The position numbers and the translations under genes are program-made. Below, in pieces: positions 26,099 to 34,772 of a DNA stretch of 64,000 nt. Location: contig JADJXH010000004.1 of NCBI GenBank assembly GCA_016715895.1, forward strand, positions 1,550,001-1,614,000, in the 5' to 3' direction. The stretch is from Flavobacteriales bacterium. Lineage in GTDB: Bacteria > Bacteroidota > Bacteroidia > Flavobacteriales_F > PHOS-HE28. Position 1 is the stretch's first letter. Each line of letters opens with the position of its first letter. The notes under the pieces are model-generated. The model searched no databases and was not told where the DNA came from. It was given only the letters and a program-made list of their open reading frames with translations.

Positions 26099-29000
26099 AT
26101 GCTGGACCGCATCATCGCATTCTCCATCAGGCAGAAGCTCATCGTGGGACTTCTCGTCCTCGGCCTCATCGGCTATGGCGCCTACAACGTCACCCAGTTG
26201 CCGATCGACGCCGTGCCGGACATCACCAACAACCAGGTGCAGGTGATCACCGTGAGCCCCGCGCTGGGTGCCGGGGACATCGAACGCCTCATCACCTTCC
26301 CCATCGAGCAGGCCACGCGCAACGTGCCGGGCATCATCGAACAGCGCAGCTTCAGCCGCTTCGGCTTGTCGCTCGTCACCATCGTGTTCGACGACGCCAC
26401 GGATGTGTACTGGGCCCGTCAGCAGGTCACCGAGCGCCTCACCCAGCTCGCCATCCCCGAGGGCTTGGGGAGACCGGAGCTCGGGCCGGTATCGAGCGGA
26501 CTGGGCGAGATCTTCCAGTACGTGGTAAGGCCCAAGCCCGGCTACGAAGGCCGATACGACGCCACCGAACTGCGCACCATCCAGGACTGGATCGTGCGGC
26601 GTCAGCTCATCGGCACCGAAGGGGTCGCCGACGTGAGCAGTTTCGGCGGCAAGCTGAAGCAGGTCGAGATCGCCGTGGACCCTGAGCGGCTCGGTGCCAT
26701 GGGCATCACCATCGCGGATGTGTTCGATGCCGTGGCCCGCAACAACGCCAACACCGGCGGGGCGTATATCGAGACCGGTCCATCCATGCTCTTCATCCGG
26801 ACGGAAGGCCTGCTGGAGGATATGGAGGCCATCCGCACCATCCAGGTGAAGGTGCTGCCCGATCACACCCCGGTGCTGCTGCACGATGTGGCCGAAGTGC
26901 GCCTGGGCACAGCCACCCGCTACGGTGCGATGGTCTACAACAACGAAGGCGAAGCGGCCGGTGCGGTGGTGATGATGCTGAAGGGGGCCAACTCCAGCGA
27001 GGTCATCAAGAAGGTGAAGGAGCGGATCGCGCAGATCGAAAAGACACTGCCTGAAGGTGTGATGATCGAGCCCTTCCTGGACCGCACCAAGATGGTGAAC
27101 AACGCCATCCACACGGTGGAGACGAACCTGATGGAAGGCGCGCTGATCGTGGTGTTGATCCTGGTCTTCTTCCTGGCCAACCTGCGGGCGGGCCTGGTGG
27201 TGGCCTCCGTGATCCCGCTGGCCATGCTCTTCGCCATCATCCTGATGAACCTGTTCGGTGTGAGCGGCAACCTGATGAGCCTGGGCGCACTGGACTTCGG
27301 GCTGATCGTGGACGGCGCGGTGATCATTGTCGAGGCCGTACTGCACCGGCTCCATGGCCACGGGCATGGCTTGGGAACGGGCAGGCTCGATCAGCAGCGG
27401 ATGGATGAGGTGGTGCGCGGTTCGGCAAGCCGCATGATGAACTCGGCGATGTTCGGGCAGGTGATCATCCTCATCGTGTACCTGCCCATCCTCTCCTTGT
27501 CGGGCATCGAAGGCAAGATGTTCAAGCCCATGGCGCAGACCGTGGCCTTCGCCGTGCTGGGCGCTGCGATCCTCTCGCTGACCTACGTGCCGATGATGAG
27601 CGCGCTCTTCCTCAGCAAGAAGCTGGACCCGCCCGCCACGTGGACCGACCGCATGATGGAGCGCCTCGGGCACGCCTACCGAACCTGGCTCAACAAGGCG
27701 ATCGGGAAGCCCTTGCGGCTGGTGGTGGCTGCCGTGGTGCTGCTGGTGGTGGCCGGGGGCATCATGGCCTCCATGGGGGGTGAGTTCATCCCCGAGCTGG
27801 AGGAGGGCGACTTCGCGATCGACACGCGCCTGCTCACCGGCAGCTCGCTTACCAACACCGTGGAGACCTGCCAGAAGGCGGCGGGCATGCTGAAGGCACA
27901 GTATCCCGAAGTGGAGAAGGTGGTGGCCAAGATCGGCAGCGGCGAGATCCCCACCGATCCCATGCCCATCGAAGCGGCGGACATGATGGTGATCCTGAAA
28001 CCCAAGAAGGACTGGACCAGCGCGAAGACCTTCGATGAACTGGCCGAGAAGATGGGAAGCACCCTGAGCGTGTTGCCCGGTGTCACCTTCGGATTCCAAT
28101 ACCCTGTGCAGATGCGCTTCAATGAACTGATGACCGGCGCACGCCAGGACGTGGTGTGCAAGATCTACGGCGAGGACCTTGATACGCTCGCGGCGTATGC
28201 CCACAAGCTGGGTGAACTGGTGAGCAGCGTGGAGGGCGCCAAGGACCTCTACGTGGAAAGCGTGGGCGGGCTGCCGCAGATCATCGTGACCCACGACCGT
28301 GCCGCGCTGGCCCGTTTCGGGCTGGACGTGGAAGCGGTGAACGATGTGGTGCGTACGGCCTTCGCGGGAAGCGTGGCCGGACAAGTGTTCGAAGGCGAAC
28401 GCCGCTTCGACCTGGTGGTGCGCGCCCGTTCGCAAAGCCGGTCGGACCTGAGCGATGTGCAACGCCTATTGGTGCCCACGCCCATGGGCAAGCCCGTGCC
28501 GCTCTCCCTGCTCGCCCATGTGCGGATCGAGGACGGTCCCAACCAGGTGCAACGCGAGGATGCCAAGCGCCGGATCACCGTCGGCTTCAACGTGCGCGGC
28601 CGCGATGTGCAATCGATCGTGGAAGAGCTGCAGGGCAAGGTGGATGCCCGGTTGAAGTTGCCCGTCGGCTATTACACCACCTACGGCGGAGCCTTCGAGA
28701 ACCTGGTGGAGGCGAAGCAACGGCTGAGCGTGGTGGTACCGCTGGCGCTGCTGCTGATCCTGCTGCTGCTCTACTTCGCCTTCGGCAGCCTGAAGCTGAG
28801 CCTGCTGGTGTTCAGCGCCGTACCGCTATCCGCGATCGGTGGCGTGTTCGCCTTGGCCGGACGTGGCATGCCGTTCAGCATCTCAGCGGGCGTGGGCTTC
28901 ATCGCACTCTTCGGGGTGGCGGTGCTCAACGGCATCGTGCTCATCAGCGAGTTCGAGCACCTGCGGAAGGAAGGCATGACCGACATCCGGGAGCGCATCC

Positions 29001-30469
29001 GCACCGGCACGGCCAATCGCCTGCGCCCCGTGCTCATGACCGCGAGCGTGGCCTCGCTCGGCTTCCTGCCCATGGCCCTGAGCAACGGCGCCGGTGCGGA
29101 GGTGCAACGCCCGCTGGCCACCGTGGTCATCGGGGGCCTCATCACCGCCACCTTCCTCACGCTCTTCGTGCTGCCTTCGCTCTACATGCTGACCTTCCGC
29201 GAACGAAGGAACGGCACCTCCAAGGGGAAGGCTGCGGCTGCGGCGATGATCATCCTCGCGTGGGTCGGTGCACCCATGTCCACCCACGCGCAATCGACCG
29301 TGCAGCCCATCACCTTGGAACAGGCGGTGGACAGCGCCATGCGCAACAACCTCTACCTGAAGGGCGCCGCGTTGCGCAGCGAGGCGGAGGACGAGTTGAT
29401 CGGCACCGCCTGGGACCTGCCCCGCACCAACGTCGACTTCGAGTACGGTCAGATCAACACCAACGTGAACGACGACCGCATCGGCCTTTCGCAGAGCCTC
29501 GCCTTCCCCACGGTCTATACCCAGCGGCGGAAGATGCTGAAGCACACCGCCGCCGGTGTCCGCTGGGAACAGGCGCTCCGCGAGCGTGAGGTGCGCATCC
29601 AGGTGAGGCAGGCCTACCACGAGGTGCTCGTGCTCAGTGAACAGGTCAGGCTGCTGCGCGAGGCCGACAGCATCTACACGGCGGCCACCGCGGGCGAGGA
29701 ACAGCGTTTCGACCTGGGTTCCAGCAATACCATGATGCGCGCCACGGCCCGCACCCAGGCCATGTTGATGCGTGCCCGGTCGCAGCAGGTGAACGCTGAA
29801 CTGGAACAGACCCGGACGCGGCTGGCCCAACTGCTGAACACCAAGGCCGACCTGCGTCCCGAAGCCATGCCCCTGAAGCTTGTGGCCACGATGATCCCGG
29901 GTGACTCCGCCGTGCTGGACCATCCGCTGGTGCGTGCTGCGAACGAACAGGCCGCCGCCGCCGATGCGCGCTGGAGGATGGAGCGGTCCATCCTGCTCCC
30001 GGACCTGACCCTGGGCGTGGCCTCGATGACGCTCAACCAGTCGCCTTCGGTACCCGATGGCGCGTTGATCTACGGCAGCGGCGATCGCTTCACCATGGTG
30101 CGTGCGGGGATCGGCGTGCCGCTCTTCTTCGGTGCCCAGAGCGCCCGCAACAAGTCGGCGCGGATCGGCGTGGACCGGGCGAACAGCGAGACCGAGGCGC
30201 TCACGCAGGAGATCCGCACCCAGCTGCAGCAAGCCCGCCAACGCTACACGGCGCAGATGGCCCGCGTGGAGACCCTGGAACAGGGTGCAACGGAGGAGGC
30301 CGAACACCTGCGTCGGTCCGCCGAGGAGGCCTACTGCAACGGCCAGATCGACCGCATCGAATGGAGCCTGCTCACCGGCCAGTCCATCAACCTGTCCATG
30401 GAATACCTCAATGCCCTGCAGGCCCTCGGCCGCGCCAGCATCGAGCTCAACGCCTTCAACGAATTCTAA
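26099..30469 (+). CDS. CzcA-type heavy-metal RND pump fused to a TolC/CzcC-like outer-membrane factor
   Basis: A 1456-residue fusion. Residues 1 to about 1040 are a complete heavy-metal-efflux RND transporter (MLDRIIAFSIRQKLIVG; PIDAVPDITNNQVQV). The transmembrane motif DFGLIVDGAVIIVEA fits the DFGx3DGAVx3E pattern of divalent-cation pumps (Zn/Co/Cd/Ni) rather than Cu(I)/Ag(I) CusA. A short hydrophobic stretch ending in THAQS (about 1045-1062) looks like a retained signal peptide. Residues about 1065-1456 are a TolC-family domain (ITLEQAVDSAMRNNLYLKG). The adaptor gene follows 13 bases later. A lone TolC partner is therefore not needed in this operon. Confidence 0.9.
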   Translation: MLDRIIAFSIRQKLIVGLLVLGLIGYGAYNVTQLPIDAVPDITNNQVQVITVSPALGAGDIERLITFPIEQATRNVPGIIEQRSFSRFGLSLVTIVFDDATDVYWARQQVTERLTQLAIPEGLGRPELGPVSSGLGEIFQYVVRPKPGYEGRYDATELRTIQDWIVRRQLIGTEGVADVSSFGGKLKQVEIAVDPERLGAMGITIADVFDAVARNNANTGGAYIETGPSMLFIRTEGLLEDMEAIRTIQVKVLPDHTPVLLHDVAEVRLGTATRYGAMVYNNEGEAAGAVVMMLKGANSSEVIKKVKERIAQIEKTLPEGVMIEPFLDRTKMVNNAIHTVETNLMEGALIVVLILVFFLANLRAGLVVASVIPLAMLFAIILMNLFGVSGNLMSLGALDFGLIVDGAVIIVEAVLHRLHGHGHGLGTGRLDQQRMDEVVRGSASRMMNSAMFGQVIILIVYLPILSLSGIEGKMFKPMAQTVAFAVLGAAILSLTYVPMMSALFLSKKLDPPATWTDRMMERLGHAYRTWLNKAIGKPLRLVVAAVVLLVVAGGIMASMGGEFIPELEEGDFAIDTRLLTGSSLTNTVETCQKAAGMLKAQYPEVEKVVAKIGSGEIPTDPMPIEAADMMVILKPKKDWTSAKTFDELAEKMGSTLSVLPGVTFGFQYPVQMRFNELMTGARQDVVCKIYGEDLDTLAAYAHKLGELVSSVEGAKDLYVESVGGLPQIIVTHDRAALARFGLDVEAVNDVVRTAFAGSVAGQVFEGERRFDLVVRARSQSRSDLSDVQRLLVPTPMGKPVPLSLLAHVRIEDGPNQVQREDAKRRITVGFNVRGRDVQSIVEELQGKVDARLKLPVGYYTTYGGAFENLVEAKQRLSVVVPLALLLILLLLYFAFGSLKLSLLVFSAVPLSAIGGVFALAGRGMPFSISAGVGFIALFGVAVLNGIVLISEFEHLRKEGMTDIRERIRTGTANRLRPVLMTASVASLGFLPMALSNGAGAEVQRPLATVVIGGLITATFLTLFVLPSLYMLTFRERRNGTSKGKAAAAAMIILAWVGAPMSTHAQSTVQPITLEQAVDSAMRNNLYLKGAALRSEAEDELIGTAWDLPRTNVDFEYGQINTNVNDDRIGLSQSLAFPTVYTQRRKMLKHTAAGVRWEQALREREVRIQVRQAYHEVLVLSEQVRLLREADSIYTAATAGEEQRFDLGSSNTMMRATARTQAMLMRARSQQVNAELEQTRTRLAQLLNTKADLRPEAMPLKLVATMIPGDSAVLDHPLVRAANEQAAAADARWRMERSILLPDLTLGVASMTLNQSPSVPDGALIYGSGDRFTMVRAGIGVPLFFGAQSARNKSARIGVDRANSETEALTQEIRTQLQQARQRYTAQMARVETLEQGATEEAEHLRRSAEEAYCNGQIDRIEWSLLTGQSINLSMEYLNALQALGRASIELNAFNEF

Positions 30470-30482
30470 GCACCCGCAGATC

Positions 30483-31706
30483 ATGCGTCAACACATTTCA
30501 ATTTCGCCGGGTCGACCCATCACGACTCCGTCTGGACCGATCATCGGTCGACCCGGTGGGTCGATCGTACAGGTGCCCTTCATCGGCACCATCGCCATCC
30601 TGATGGCATTTACGTCCTGCACGACGACCGAACCACCTGCGGACCCCACCGCCGCACCTGCTTCGGTGACCAACGTCACCCTCACACCGGAACAGCTGAA
30701 GAACGCCGGCATCGTGACCGGCAAGGCCGAACGCCGCTCGCTGGGCGTGCTGATGCCCGTGCAGGGCGTGGTGGACGTTCCGCCCCAGAACCTCGTGAGC
30801 GTGAGCGCACCGCTCGGTGGCTACCTGCGCAGCACCGACCTGCTCCCCGGCATGGAGGTCCACAAAGGCCGGACGCTGGCCATCCTGGAGGACCCGCGTT
30901 TCATCCAACTGCAGCAGGACTACCTCGTGACAGAAGGCCGGGTGAAGCTGCTGCGGCAGGACTTCGAGCGACAGAAGGCGCTGAACGCCACCAAGACGAC
31001 GAGCGACAAGGTGTTCCAAGAGGTGACCGCCGAACTGAACACACAACAGGTCACCCTGCGCTCGCTGGCGGAACAGCTGCGGCTGATCGGTGTGGACCCG
31101 TCAGCGCTCACTGCGGAGAGCATCTCGCGCAGCGTGGCCCTGCGTTCGCCCATTCATGGGTGGGTGAGCAGCGTGAACGTGAACATCGGCCGCTACGTGC
31201 AACCAACGGACGTGCTGTTCGAGCTGGTGGACCCCAAGGACATCCACCTCGCGCTGACCGTCTTCGAGAAGGATCTTCCCAACGTGCGGATCGGTCAGGA
31301 AGTGCATGCGCGCCCCACCGCCCACCCCAACGATGAGTACGAGGCCGAGGTGATCCTGGTGGGCCGCAGCCTCGATGCCGATCGCAGCGCGGTCGTCCAC
31401 TGCCACTTCACAAGGACGCCGAAGGACCTGGTCCCCGGCATGGCCATGAGCGCCACGCTGGAGAGCCGGACCGATACCGTGTGGTGCGTGCCCGAGGGGG
31501 CCGTGGTGCGCAGCGGTGATGGGCAGGCCGTGTTCATCGCAAATACCGATGGCAGCTTTACCATGATGCCGGTGACGACCGGCGCCCAGGAGTACGGCTA
31601 TTTCGAGCTGGTGGACCCTTCCGCCGTGCTCCGTGAACGGCCGGTGGTGGTGAAGGGCGCCTACAGCCTGCTCTCCGCTTTGAAGAACAGCGGGGAAGAG
31701 GAATAG
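30483..31706 (+). CDS. RND efflux periplasmic adaptor (HlyD/CzcB type)
   Basis: A 407-residue membrane-fusion protein that links the inner-membrane pump to the outer-membrane channel. The barrel-sandwich/lipoyl-like half is VSVSAPLGGYLRSTDLLPGMEV, followed by a helical hairpin rich in Q, L and R (residues about 140-200) and a beta-barrel domain. The N-terminus carries a lipobox (MAFTSC). With the ATG at 30483 the pre-lipobox region is unusually long (46 residues); a GTG at 30573 would give a normal 16-residue lipoprotein signal. The earlier ATG is reported, the GTG is a serious alternative. Confidence 0.85.
   Translation: MRQHISISPGRPITTPSGPIIGRPGGSIVQVPFIGTIAILMAFTSCTTTEPPADPTAAPASVTNVTLTPEQLKNAGIVTGKAERRSLGVLMPVQGVVDVPPQNLVSVSAPLGGYLRSTDLLPGMEVHKGRTLAILEDPRFIQLQQDYLVTEGRVKLLRQDFERQKALNATKTTSDKVFQEVTAELNTQQVTLRSLAEQLRLIGVDPSALTAESISRSVALRSPIHGWVSSVNVNIGRYVQPTDVLFELVDPKDIHLALTVFEKDLPNVRIGQEVHARPTAHPNDEYEAEVILVGRSLDADRSAVVHCHFTRTPKDLVPGMAMSATLESRTDTVWCVPEGAVVRSGDGQAVFIANTDGSFTMMPVTTGAQEYGYFELVDPSAVLRERPVVVKGAYSLLSALKNSGEEE
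30509..30566. repeat. Cluster of palindromes at the start of the adaptor gene
   Basis: Three overlapping dyads: GGGTCGACCC (30509-30518), ACCGAT-C-ATCGGT (30536-30548) and GGTCGACCC...GGGTCGATC (30546-30566). They sit just before the alternative GTG start and may be an operator or an RNA structure rather than coding sequence. Confidence 0.5.
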
Positions 31707-32494
31707 GTGGATGCCTGCGGGGCGCGCTTCACCTTCCGCAGGTCCAGGTTGCACACCACGGCCAGGTGCAGCGTGCTGTTCAGCTCGATGAGGTCCGCAC
31801 CGCCGGCCGCGCCCGGCCGTTGGATGGTCTGGTACAGGTAGCCCAGCAGCACGCTCACCGGCCTGTTCACCTGGTAGCCGAGCAGCAGCGAGATGCGGTT
31901 CTGCTGGATCAGGTCCAGCCGCTCGCTGTCGCCGAAGTTCAGGAACACCTCATCGTACAGGTTGGCGGTGAAGGTGCCGGGCTCTGCGGTGGGGCGGTTC
32001 AGCGGCACGGTCACCCATACGCGGTAGCGGAAGCGGCTCTGGTACACATACCGGTCGAACGCGGCCGCGTTCGGGTCATCCGGCGACGGCACCATGCGGG
32101 CGATGAAGCGCTCTTCCATGCGGAAGCGGTGCTGCAGGCCCACGCGGCCGATGGGCTGGGTGAGCTGCACCTGCTGGTAGAGGTGGTGCTCGTGGTTGGC
32201 GAAGCGGATAGGGAAGGTGCCGTAGCTGTAGTTCTCGTAATAGCTGTAGCCCTGGGTGAGCAGCACCTGGTCGTGGAGGTGGAAGTTGACCGCAGGCCGC
32301 AGCAGCAGTTGCTGCGCGTGCTCGCCCAACCCGGCCCGGCGCCAGTGGCCCTCGGTGTGCACGCTCCACCGCGCGGCCAGCCGGTGGTCGCCCCAGTGCG
32401 AGAACCAGAGGTTGGCATTCGGGCTGGTGACGCGCTGGGCCGAGGCCGCGAGGCCGAACGGACCGAGGGAAAGGAGGAGCAGGAGGCGCCGCAT
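31661..32494 (-). CDS. DUF2490 family outer-membrane beta-barrel protein
   Basis: A 277-residue exported protein; the ATG at 32494 begins a signal peptide (MRRLLLLLSLGPFGLAASAQ). The mature chain has the DUF2490 pattern: NLWFSHWGDHRLAARWSVHTEG, then alternating aromatic strands (YSYYENYSYGTFP, HRFRMEERFI, QNRISLLLGYQVN). Molecular function unknown. The 3' end overlaps the adaptor gene by 46 bp in convergent orientation. Confidence 0.75.
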   Translation of the reverse strand: MRRLLLLLSLGPFGLAASAQRVTSPNANLWFSHWGDHRLAARWSVHTEGHWRRAGLGEHAQQLLLRPAVNFHLHDQVLLTQGYSYYENYSYGTFPIRFANHEHHLYQQVQLTQPIGRVGLQHRFRMEERFIARMVPSPDDPNAAAFDRYVYQSRFRYRVWVTVPLNRPTAEPGTFTANLYDEVFLNFGDSERLDLIQQNRISLLLGYQVNRPVSVLLGYLYQTIQRPGAAGGADLIELNSTLHLAVVCNLDLRKVKRAPQASTYSSSPLFFKAESRL

Positions 32495-32571
32495 CGCGGT
32501 GCGAAGGAACGGCGGACCGCGACCGCTTGCGATCTTCGCGGGCCCCAACGGGCATCCTTCGTCCGGAACCC

Positions 32572-33015
32572 ATGAGCATCCACCATGTCGTGCGCGTCAC
32601 CAAGCGCTTCACCTTCGAGATGGCCCATGCGCTGCGCTGCCACGATGGCCAGTGCGCGAACATCCACGGCCATAGCTATGTGCTCGACATCACCATCGCC
32701 GGCACCCCCGCCCACACTCCCGGCCACCCCAAGGACGGCATGGTGATCGATTTCGCCGACCTGAAGCGCCTGGTGAAGCCCATCGTGGACCGCTACGACC
32801 ACGCGCTCTTTCTGCATGAGAGCGAGCGCGAGGCGGTGCGCACCGATGCCCCGCTGTTCGGCCGGGTGATCTTCACACCGGTCCAGCCCACCTGCGAGAA
32901 CATCCTCCTGGCCATCGTGGAGGAGCTGGCACCGCAGATGCCGTCCGGGGTGGTGTTGGCGGCGGCCCGCCTGCAGGAGACGGCCACCAGCTGGGCGGAG
33001 TGGGAGGCGCGCTGA
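32572..33015 (+). CDS. queD: 6-pyruvoyl tetrahydropterin synthase/QueD family protein
   Basis: A 147-residue protein of the QueD/PTPS family, which makes 6-carboxytetrahydropterin from dihydroneopterin triphosphate in queuosine (preQ0) synthesis. Zinc ligands are visible: His in FEMAHALRC and the pair in NIHGHSY. The catalytic C24-like cysteine lies in CHDGQCANIHGH, and PTCENILLAIVEEL is the family's late motif. It is divergent from the DUF2490 gene. The tgt gene for the last step of the queuosine pathway is also in this window (54.3 kb). Confidence 0.88.
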   Translation: MSIHHVVRVTKRFTFEMAHALRCHDGQCANIHGHSYVLDITIAGTPAHTPGHPKDGMVIDFADLKRLVKPIVDRYDHALFLHESEREAVRTDAPLFGRVIFTPVQPTCENILLAIVEELAPQMPSGVVLAAARLQETATSWAEWEAR

Positions 33016-33085
33016 GGACGCACGGGCCCCCGGGGCGTCATCGACGGCGCAACTCCGATGCCGGAGCGATCTCCACTCCCTTCAA

Positions 33086-33190
33086 CGTCATCGCGAGGCG
33101 GGTTTTGGCGCCGAAGCGATCTCCCCGGTAGAGAACTGATCACTGGCCAGGGAGATCGCCACGCATCCCTTCGGGCTGCTCACGATGACG
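33086..33190. repeat. REP-like palindromic element
   Basis: The element begins CGTCATCG and ends CGATGACG, and inside it GCGATCTCCC (33117-33126) pairs with GGGAGATCGC (33150-33159). It is thus a nested hairpin of about 105 bases. A second copy ends at 33374. Such elements are dispersed non-coding repeats, possibly mobilised by a RAYT-type transposase elsewhere. Confidence 0.7.
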
Positions 33191-33466
33191 GTTGGGAAAT
33201 GCTCCGCGCTCTTCCAGACACGTCATCGCGAGACCGGCTCTGCGGGCGAAGCGATCTCCCCTTCCACGTCGTCTTCGCGAGCCCGGCTCTGCGGGCGAAG
33301 CGATCTCCCCGGTAGAGAACTGATCACTGGCCAGGGAGATCGCCACGCATCCCTTCGGGCTGCTCACGATGACGGTTGGGAAATGCTCCGCGCTCTTCCA
33401 GACACGTCATCGCGAGACCGGCTTTGCGGGCGAAGCGATCTCCCTTTCCACGTCGTCATCGCGACT
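33112..33466. repeat. 184-bp tandem duplication of the REP-like region
   Basis: The segment starting CGAAGCGATCTCCCC at 33112 recurs 184 bases later at 33296 with only a few substitutions. This is a recent tandem duplication of one REP hairpin plus its spacer. With the flanks it fills most of the 661-base stretch without a gene between queD and the membrane protein. Confidence 0.8.
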
Positions 33467-33483
33467 CTACCCGCACGCCATGA

Positions 33484-33540
33484 ACCCCCCTCCTGCGCGT
33501 GGATCGCTCCACGCGCCGTGCAAGGAGGGGTTGGGGGAGG
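33484..33540. repeat. Second type of palindromic repeat, copy 1
   Basis: Nested dyad: an outer C-rich arm (CCCCCTCCT) pairs with AAGGAGGGG, and an inner stem GCGCGTGG (33495-33502) with CCACGCGC (33509-33516). Confidence 0.6.
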
Positions 33541-33589
33541 TGCCAACTCAGTCACGCCGTATTCTTCATGAAAGCGGAAACCACCCCGT

Positions 33590-33636
33590 ACCCCTCCTTG
33601 TGCGGAGCAGCGAGCGTTCGCTGCTCAGGAGGGGGC
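33590..33636. repeat. Second type of palindromic repeat, copy 2
   Basis: Same plan as the previous repeat: outer ACCCCTCCT / AGGAGGGG, inner AGCAGCGA (33606-33613) / TCGCTGCT (33618-33625). The outer arms are conserved and the inner stem differs by compensated changes, as expected for a folded REP element. Confidence 0.6.
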
Positions 33637-33676
33637 TTGTACGCGTCCTGTACCCGTCCGGATCAGGGCGAGATCG

Positions 33677-34597
33677 TCACGCCGGCCCTGCGGGTCCGGT
33701 GGGCCGCAGCCGCCGGCCGCGCGCATGGTCCAGCACGTACCGGCCCATGAACAGCAGGAGGGCCAGCGCGATGAGGCTGTTCTCCACCCAATGCTCCAGC
33801 GGATGCACCCAGATCTCCTTGAAGAGGCCCCAGCGGCCGGCCACCTCCACGAAGTTCCAGAAGATCACCACCGTGGGCACGGCATAGCGCACCGCGTGGT
33901 CGAACGCGTGGATGCGGAGCAGGCGCGCGATCAGCCAGGCCGACCACGCCAGCGAGCCGAAGGCCACCAGCCAGGTGAGGGGATGCCGATCGCCGGCCAG
34001 GCCCGGGTCGTACGCCAGCAAGAGCAGCAGGTAGAAGGTCCAGATGATCATCACCGTCTCGATGAAGGTGACCAGCGCCACCGGTCGTCCTGCGCCGGAC
34101 CCGCTGCGCGCACCGGCCGGCCGGTTCACCCGCAGCAGGCGCTGGAACCACAGGAAGAGGGTGCAGCGCGTGGTGGTGAACAGGAAGAAGAGCAGCATGC
34201 ACCCCAGGAGGCCGAGGGAGGACACCATCACGAGATACTCCGGCCGGGTGGCCACCTCATCGCCATCCATCAGGGGGGCCACGCCGTGCTTTTCCGCGAT
34301 CCATACGAAGGAGAACTCCACCCAGCCGGTCCAGACCAGGATGCCCGCGACCAGGCCGAGCAGGGTGGCGCTCAGCGCGTTCCGGTTCAGACGTACGCCC
34401 AGCAGCAGCAGCAGGGCGCCGAGCCCGCCCAAGGTGCCCGCTCCCACCAGCTTGGAGGCCCCCAGCACCGCTTCGTTCAACACCATCAGCGCGTGGCCGA
34501 TGGGCATGAAGAGCAGCACGATCACGAAGGCCAGCGCGCCCGTCAGGCGTCCGCCCTTCACCACCTTCCTGCTTGTTCCTTCTGGTCCTGTGCGCAT
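33677..34597 (-). CDS. Multi-pass membrane protein of unknown function
   Basis: A 306-residue protein with about seven or eight hydrophobic segments (ALAFVIVLLFMPIGHALMV, LGGLGALLLLLGV, LLGLVAGILVWTGWVEF, YLVMVSSLGLLGCMLLFFLF, FIETVMIIWTFYLLLLLAY, VPTVVIFWNFVEV, SLIALALLLFMGRY). The ATG at 34597 is chosen because the frame upstream is not typical. No family is recognised. Charged residues inside the membrane regions (E in WVEFSFVW and NFVEVAG) hint at a transporter or enzyme. Confidence 0.6.
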   Translation of the reverse strand: MRTGPEGTSRKVVKGGRLTGALAFVIVLLFMPIGHALMVLNEAVLGASKLVGAGTLGGLGALLLLLGVRLNRNALSATLLGLVAGILVWTGWVEFSFVWIAEKHGVAPLMDGDEVATRPEYLVMVSSLGLLGCMLLFFLFTTTRCTLFLWFQRLLRVNRPAGARSGSGAGRPVALVTFIETVMIIWTFYLLLLLAYDPGLAGDRHPLTWLVAFGSLAWSAWLIARLLRIHAFDHAVRYAVPTVVIFWNFVEVAGRWGLFKEIWVHPLEHWVENSLIALALLLFMGRYVLDHARGRRLRPTGPAGPA

Positions 34598-34721
34598 GCG
34601 CCGCGTGTCACTGTGTCGGGCTGCGAAGGTGAAGGCGCGGTCAGGGCGGGGCAATACCCCAATTGCGGTAGGCGCGGTCAGCGACCGCCGGCAGCGTTGA
34701 ACGACCGCCCCAAACGACAAA

Positions 34722-34743
34722 GCCCCCGGGGATCCCCAGGGGC
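34722..34743 (-). terminator. Terminator of the fibronectin-type gene
   Basis: On the minus strand a GC hairpin (GCCCC-T-GGGG paired with CCCC-G-GGGGC, tiny central loop) is followed by TTTGTCGTTT, 30 bases after the stop at 34773. Confidence 0.65.
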
Positions 34744-34772
34744 CATGTCCAACAGGCGAAGAAGGGTGGCGC

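Noticed and set aside
25832..28462. Long minus-strand open frame opposite the CzcA pump
   Set aside because: His/Gln/Asp-rich antisense translation of a high-GC gene; no domain, and the plus strand carries a clear pump.
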